DNA of 6,270 bases from Candidatus Dadabacteria bacterium (GTDB lineage: Bacteria; Desulfobacterota_D; UBA1144; Nemesobacterales; CSP1-2), in the NCBI GenBank assembly GCA_022615255.1, contig JAKEHC010000162.1:1-6270 (forward strand), in the 5' to 3' direction. The notes under the pieces were generated by a model. That model was given only the letters and a program-made list of their open reading frames with translations, ran no database searches and was not told the origin of the DNA. Both the position numbers and the translations under genes were made by a program. Each line of letters starts with the position of its first letter. Positions within the stretch are counted from its first letter, which is position 1. Below are positions 5,339 through 6,270 of the stretch, in pieces.

Positions 5339-5364
5339 TAGGCGGGGTTAGAAAACCCCGCCTA
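5339..5364. terminator. Perfect 11-bp GC-rich hairpin after the LLM gene
   Basis: TAGGCGGGGTT (5339-5349) and AACCCCGCCTA (5354-5364) form a perfect 11-bp stem with a 4-base AGAA loop, 75 bases after the LLM stop. Position and strength suggest a transcription terminator. However, no T-run follows on either strand, so it is not a canonical intrinsic terminator. It may instead protect the mRNA 3' end, or be one copy of a dispersed palindromic (REP-like) element. Confidence 0.6.
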
Positions 5365-5541
5365 TCGAAGAGGCTATTATGGAAAGGATACAAGGTAGAA
5401 ATGACAGAGCGGATCGTCTCTACAAATGCAATATCTGATCCAGAGAGGCATAATTATTGTCGGTCCGGAGAAACATAACGTTCCTCAATAACTTTTCCTG
5501 CAGTTGTAGTCTTAAAGAGACACGATTAACCACGCTATCAA

Positions 5542-5611
5542 ACGAAGGAAAGAGGAATAATGTTCTTCGTATAACATATCGAATAGGATACTTAAACGAA
5601 TCCCTTTTCGT
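5542..5611. repeat. ACGAA/TTCGT half-site cluster upstream of the TPR gene
   Basis: ACGAAG (5542-5547) and CTTCGT (5565-5570) are inverted copies 17 bases apart. ACGAA (5596-5600) and TTCGT (5607-5611) are inverted copies 6 bases apart, and the second overlaps the -10 box. In addition TTCGTATAA is directly repeated at 5566-5574 and 5607-5615, 41 bases apart. This may be a regulator binding region. The unequal spacings and the shortness of the motif keep confidence low. Confidence 0.3.
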
Positions 5612-5616
5612 ATAAT
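5611..5616 (+). promoter_or_regulatory. -10 box of a probable TPR gene promoter
   Basis: A perfect TATAAT lies 39 bases before the ATG at 5656 and predicts a start near 5623 with a leader of about 33 bases. No -35-like hexamer is found at 16-18 bases upstream, so the promoter may depend on an activator. Confidence 0.45.
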
Positions 5617-5641
5617 TAATAATTAGGACAAGCGTTGAAGC

Positions 5642-5650
5642 AAAGGAGGT
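5642..5650 (+). promoter_or_regulatory. Strong ribosome binding site of the TPR gene
   Basis: AAAGGAGGT lies 5 bases before the ATG at 5656. It agrees with the signal-peptide start and is identical to the site of the LLM gene. Confidence 0.85.
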
Positions 5651-5655
5651 ATTTG

Positions 5656-6270
5656 ATGAAGCTTAATAAGCTGTTTCTATTTTTAGCCCTCATTGGGTTT
5701 ATATGCGCTTCTCCGTTGAGAGCGCAAGAGGCGCACCAGCATCAACATGATGGCTCAGAAAAACTCGGACGGGTAAACTTTTCTGTATCTTGCAGTGCCC
5801 AAGCCCAGCAGCAATTCAATCGTGCCGTCGCCCTTCTGCACTCCTTTTGGTATGAAGAGGCAGGAAAGGTGTTTACCGAGGTCACTGTGACTGACCCCAG
5901 CTGTGCTATGAGCTACTGGGGGGTAGCCATGAGTCTTTATCACCCCCTCTGGACACCTCCCAGCCCCGCGGAATTAGAAAAAGGATCAGCCGCCGTCAAA
6001 AAAGCGAAGTCTATAGGTGTAAAGACTGAACGTGAGAGAGACTACATTGCTGCAATAGAGGTTTTTTACAAGGATTCTGACAAGCTCGATCACCGCACGC
6101 GCGCCCTCGCTTACGAGAAGGCAATGGAGCAGGTCTACTTGCGCTATCCCAAGGATAGAGAGGCTGCAACCTTCTATGCGCTCTCTCTCCTTGGAACAGC
6201 GCTCCCGGCTGATAAGAGTTACGCCAACCAGAAGAAGGCAGCCGAGATTCTTAACAAGGTTTTGCTTGAA
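5656..6270 (+). CDS. Exported TPR-repeat protein (N-terminal 205 residues, cut by window edge)
   Basis: The frame is open from the ATG at 5656 to the last base of the window with no stop, so the gene continues to the right. Residues 1-23 form a Sec signal peptide: MKLNK, a hydrophobic core LFLFLALIGFICA, and likely cleavage after LRA at 23. A short His-rich stretch AHQHQHDG (26-33) follows. TPR-like helix pairs are seen at about 46-82 (FNRAVALLHSFWYEEAGKVF, then DPSCAMSYWG) and at 147-180. The segment SFWYEEA...DPSCAMSYWGVAMSLYHPLW marks a family of secreted TPR proteins, usually 500 residues or more, whose function I cannot name. A periplasmic location is inferred. TPRs mediate protein-protein contacts; the His-rich stretch could bind a metal, but that is speculation. 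The gene stands apart from the LLM gene with its own promoter and ribosome site. Confidence 0.8.
   Translation, partial: MKLNKLFLFLALIGFICASPLRAQEAHQHQHDGSEKLGRVNFSVSCSAQAQQQFNRAVALLHSFWYEEAGKVFTEVTVTDPSCAMSYWGVAMSLYHPLWTPPSPAELEKGSAAVKKAKSIGVKTERERDYIAAIEVFYKDSDKLDHRTRALAYEKAMEQVYLRYPKDREAATFYALSLLGTALPADKSYANQKKAAEILNKVLLE

Larger units (their letters stand above)
5264..5655 (+). other. 392-base intergenic region between the LLM and TPR genes
   Basis: No convincing gene lies here. It holds the 11-bp hairpin at 5339-5364 and the -10 box and repeats at 5542-5616. Two tiny open frames are present, one of 19 codons (5379-5438) and one of 25 codons (5401-5478), neither with a recognisable product. 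The rest appears unstructured and AT-rich. Confidence 0.6.

Noticed and set aside
5379..5478. Two tiny overlapping frames of 19 and 25 codons after the hairpin
   Set aside because: They are short, in different frames, without good ribosome sites or recognisable peptides, and are expected by chance in a 392-base gap.
5755..5943. 62-codon minus-strand frame inside the TPR gene
   Set aside because: It is a shadow of the TPR coding frame, which has a signal peptide, a strong ribosome site and a family signature.

Overview
The window looks like chromosomal DNA of a Gram-negative bacterium. A BamD-type outer-membrane assembly lipoprotein requires an outer membrane, and the remaining core genes (peptide deformylase, alanine dehydrogenase, Obg GTPase) are ordinary bacterial housekeeping genes. 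Codon use is moderately AT-rich: Obg uses ATA and AGG/AGA heavily. The protein style suggests a deltaproteobacterial/Desulfobacterota-like or related uncultured lineage. That placement is an impression from the proteins, not a demonstrated assignment.

Left half (1-2644), all on the minus strand. In transcription order the genes are alanine dehydrogenase (2644-1589), a possible 31-codon ORF filling the next gap (1587-1492), a two-ACT-domain GcvR-like protein (1479-934), peptide deformylase (894-376), and the first 100 codons of bamD (302-1), which run off the left edge. The first three genes are closely spaced and probably form one transcript. bamD has its own consensus-like promoter in the 73-base gap after def. 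Both the bamD and the ald promoters would start transcription only a few bases before the ATG, and neither gene has a Shine-Dalgarno sequence, so both may be leaderless.

Centre (2645-4210). A 238-base divergent intergenic region separates ald from a complete plus-strand obg (2883-3893). obg has none of its usual neighbours (rplU/rpmA upstream, proB downstream) in this window. The 317 bases after obg hold a repeat-palindrome-repeat structure, a small inverted repeat, a good sigma-70-type promoter (3989-4018), and a leader of about 185 bases with a 12-bp bulged stem-loop and an orphan Shine-Dalgarno copy.

Right half (4211-6270), plus strand. A complete luciferase-like (LLM) flavin- or F420-dependent oxidoreductase is followed by a 392-base gap. 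The gap contains an 11-bp perfect hairpin and a -10 box. Then comes the first 205 codons of an exported TPR protein that runs off the right edge. The LLM gene's Ile and Arg codon use differs clearly from obg, which suggests lateral acquisition or high expression. No tRNA, rRNA, CRISPR array, transposase or clear mobile element was seen. I see no convincing multi-gene novel system. The items most worth checking are the LLM leader, the paired near-leaderless promoters, the 31-codon ORF, and the repeat structures beside obg.
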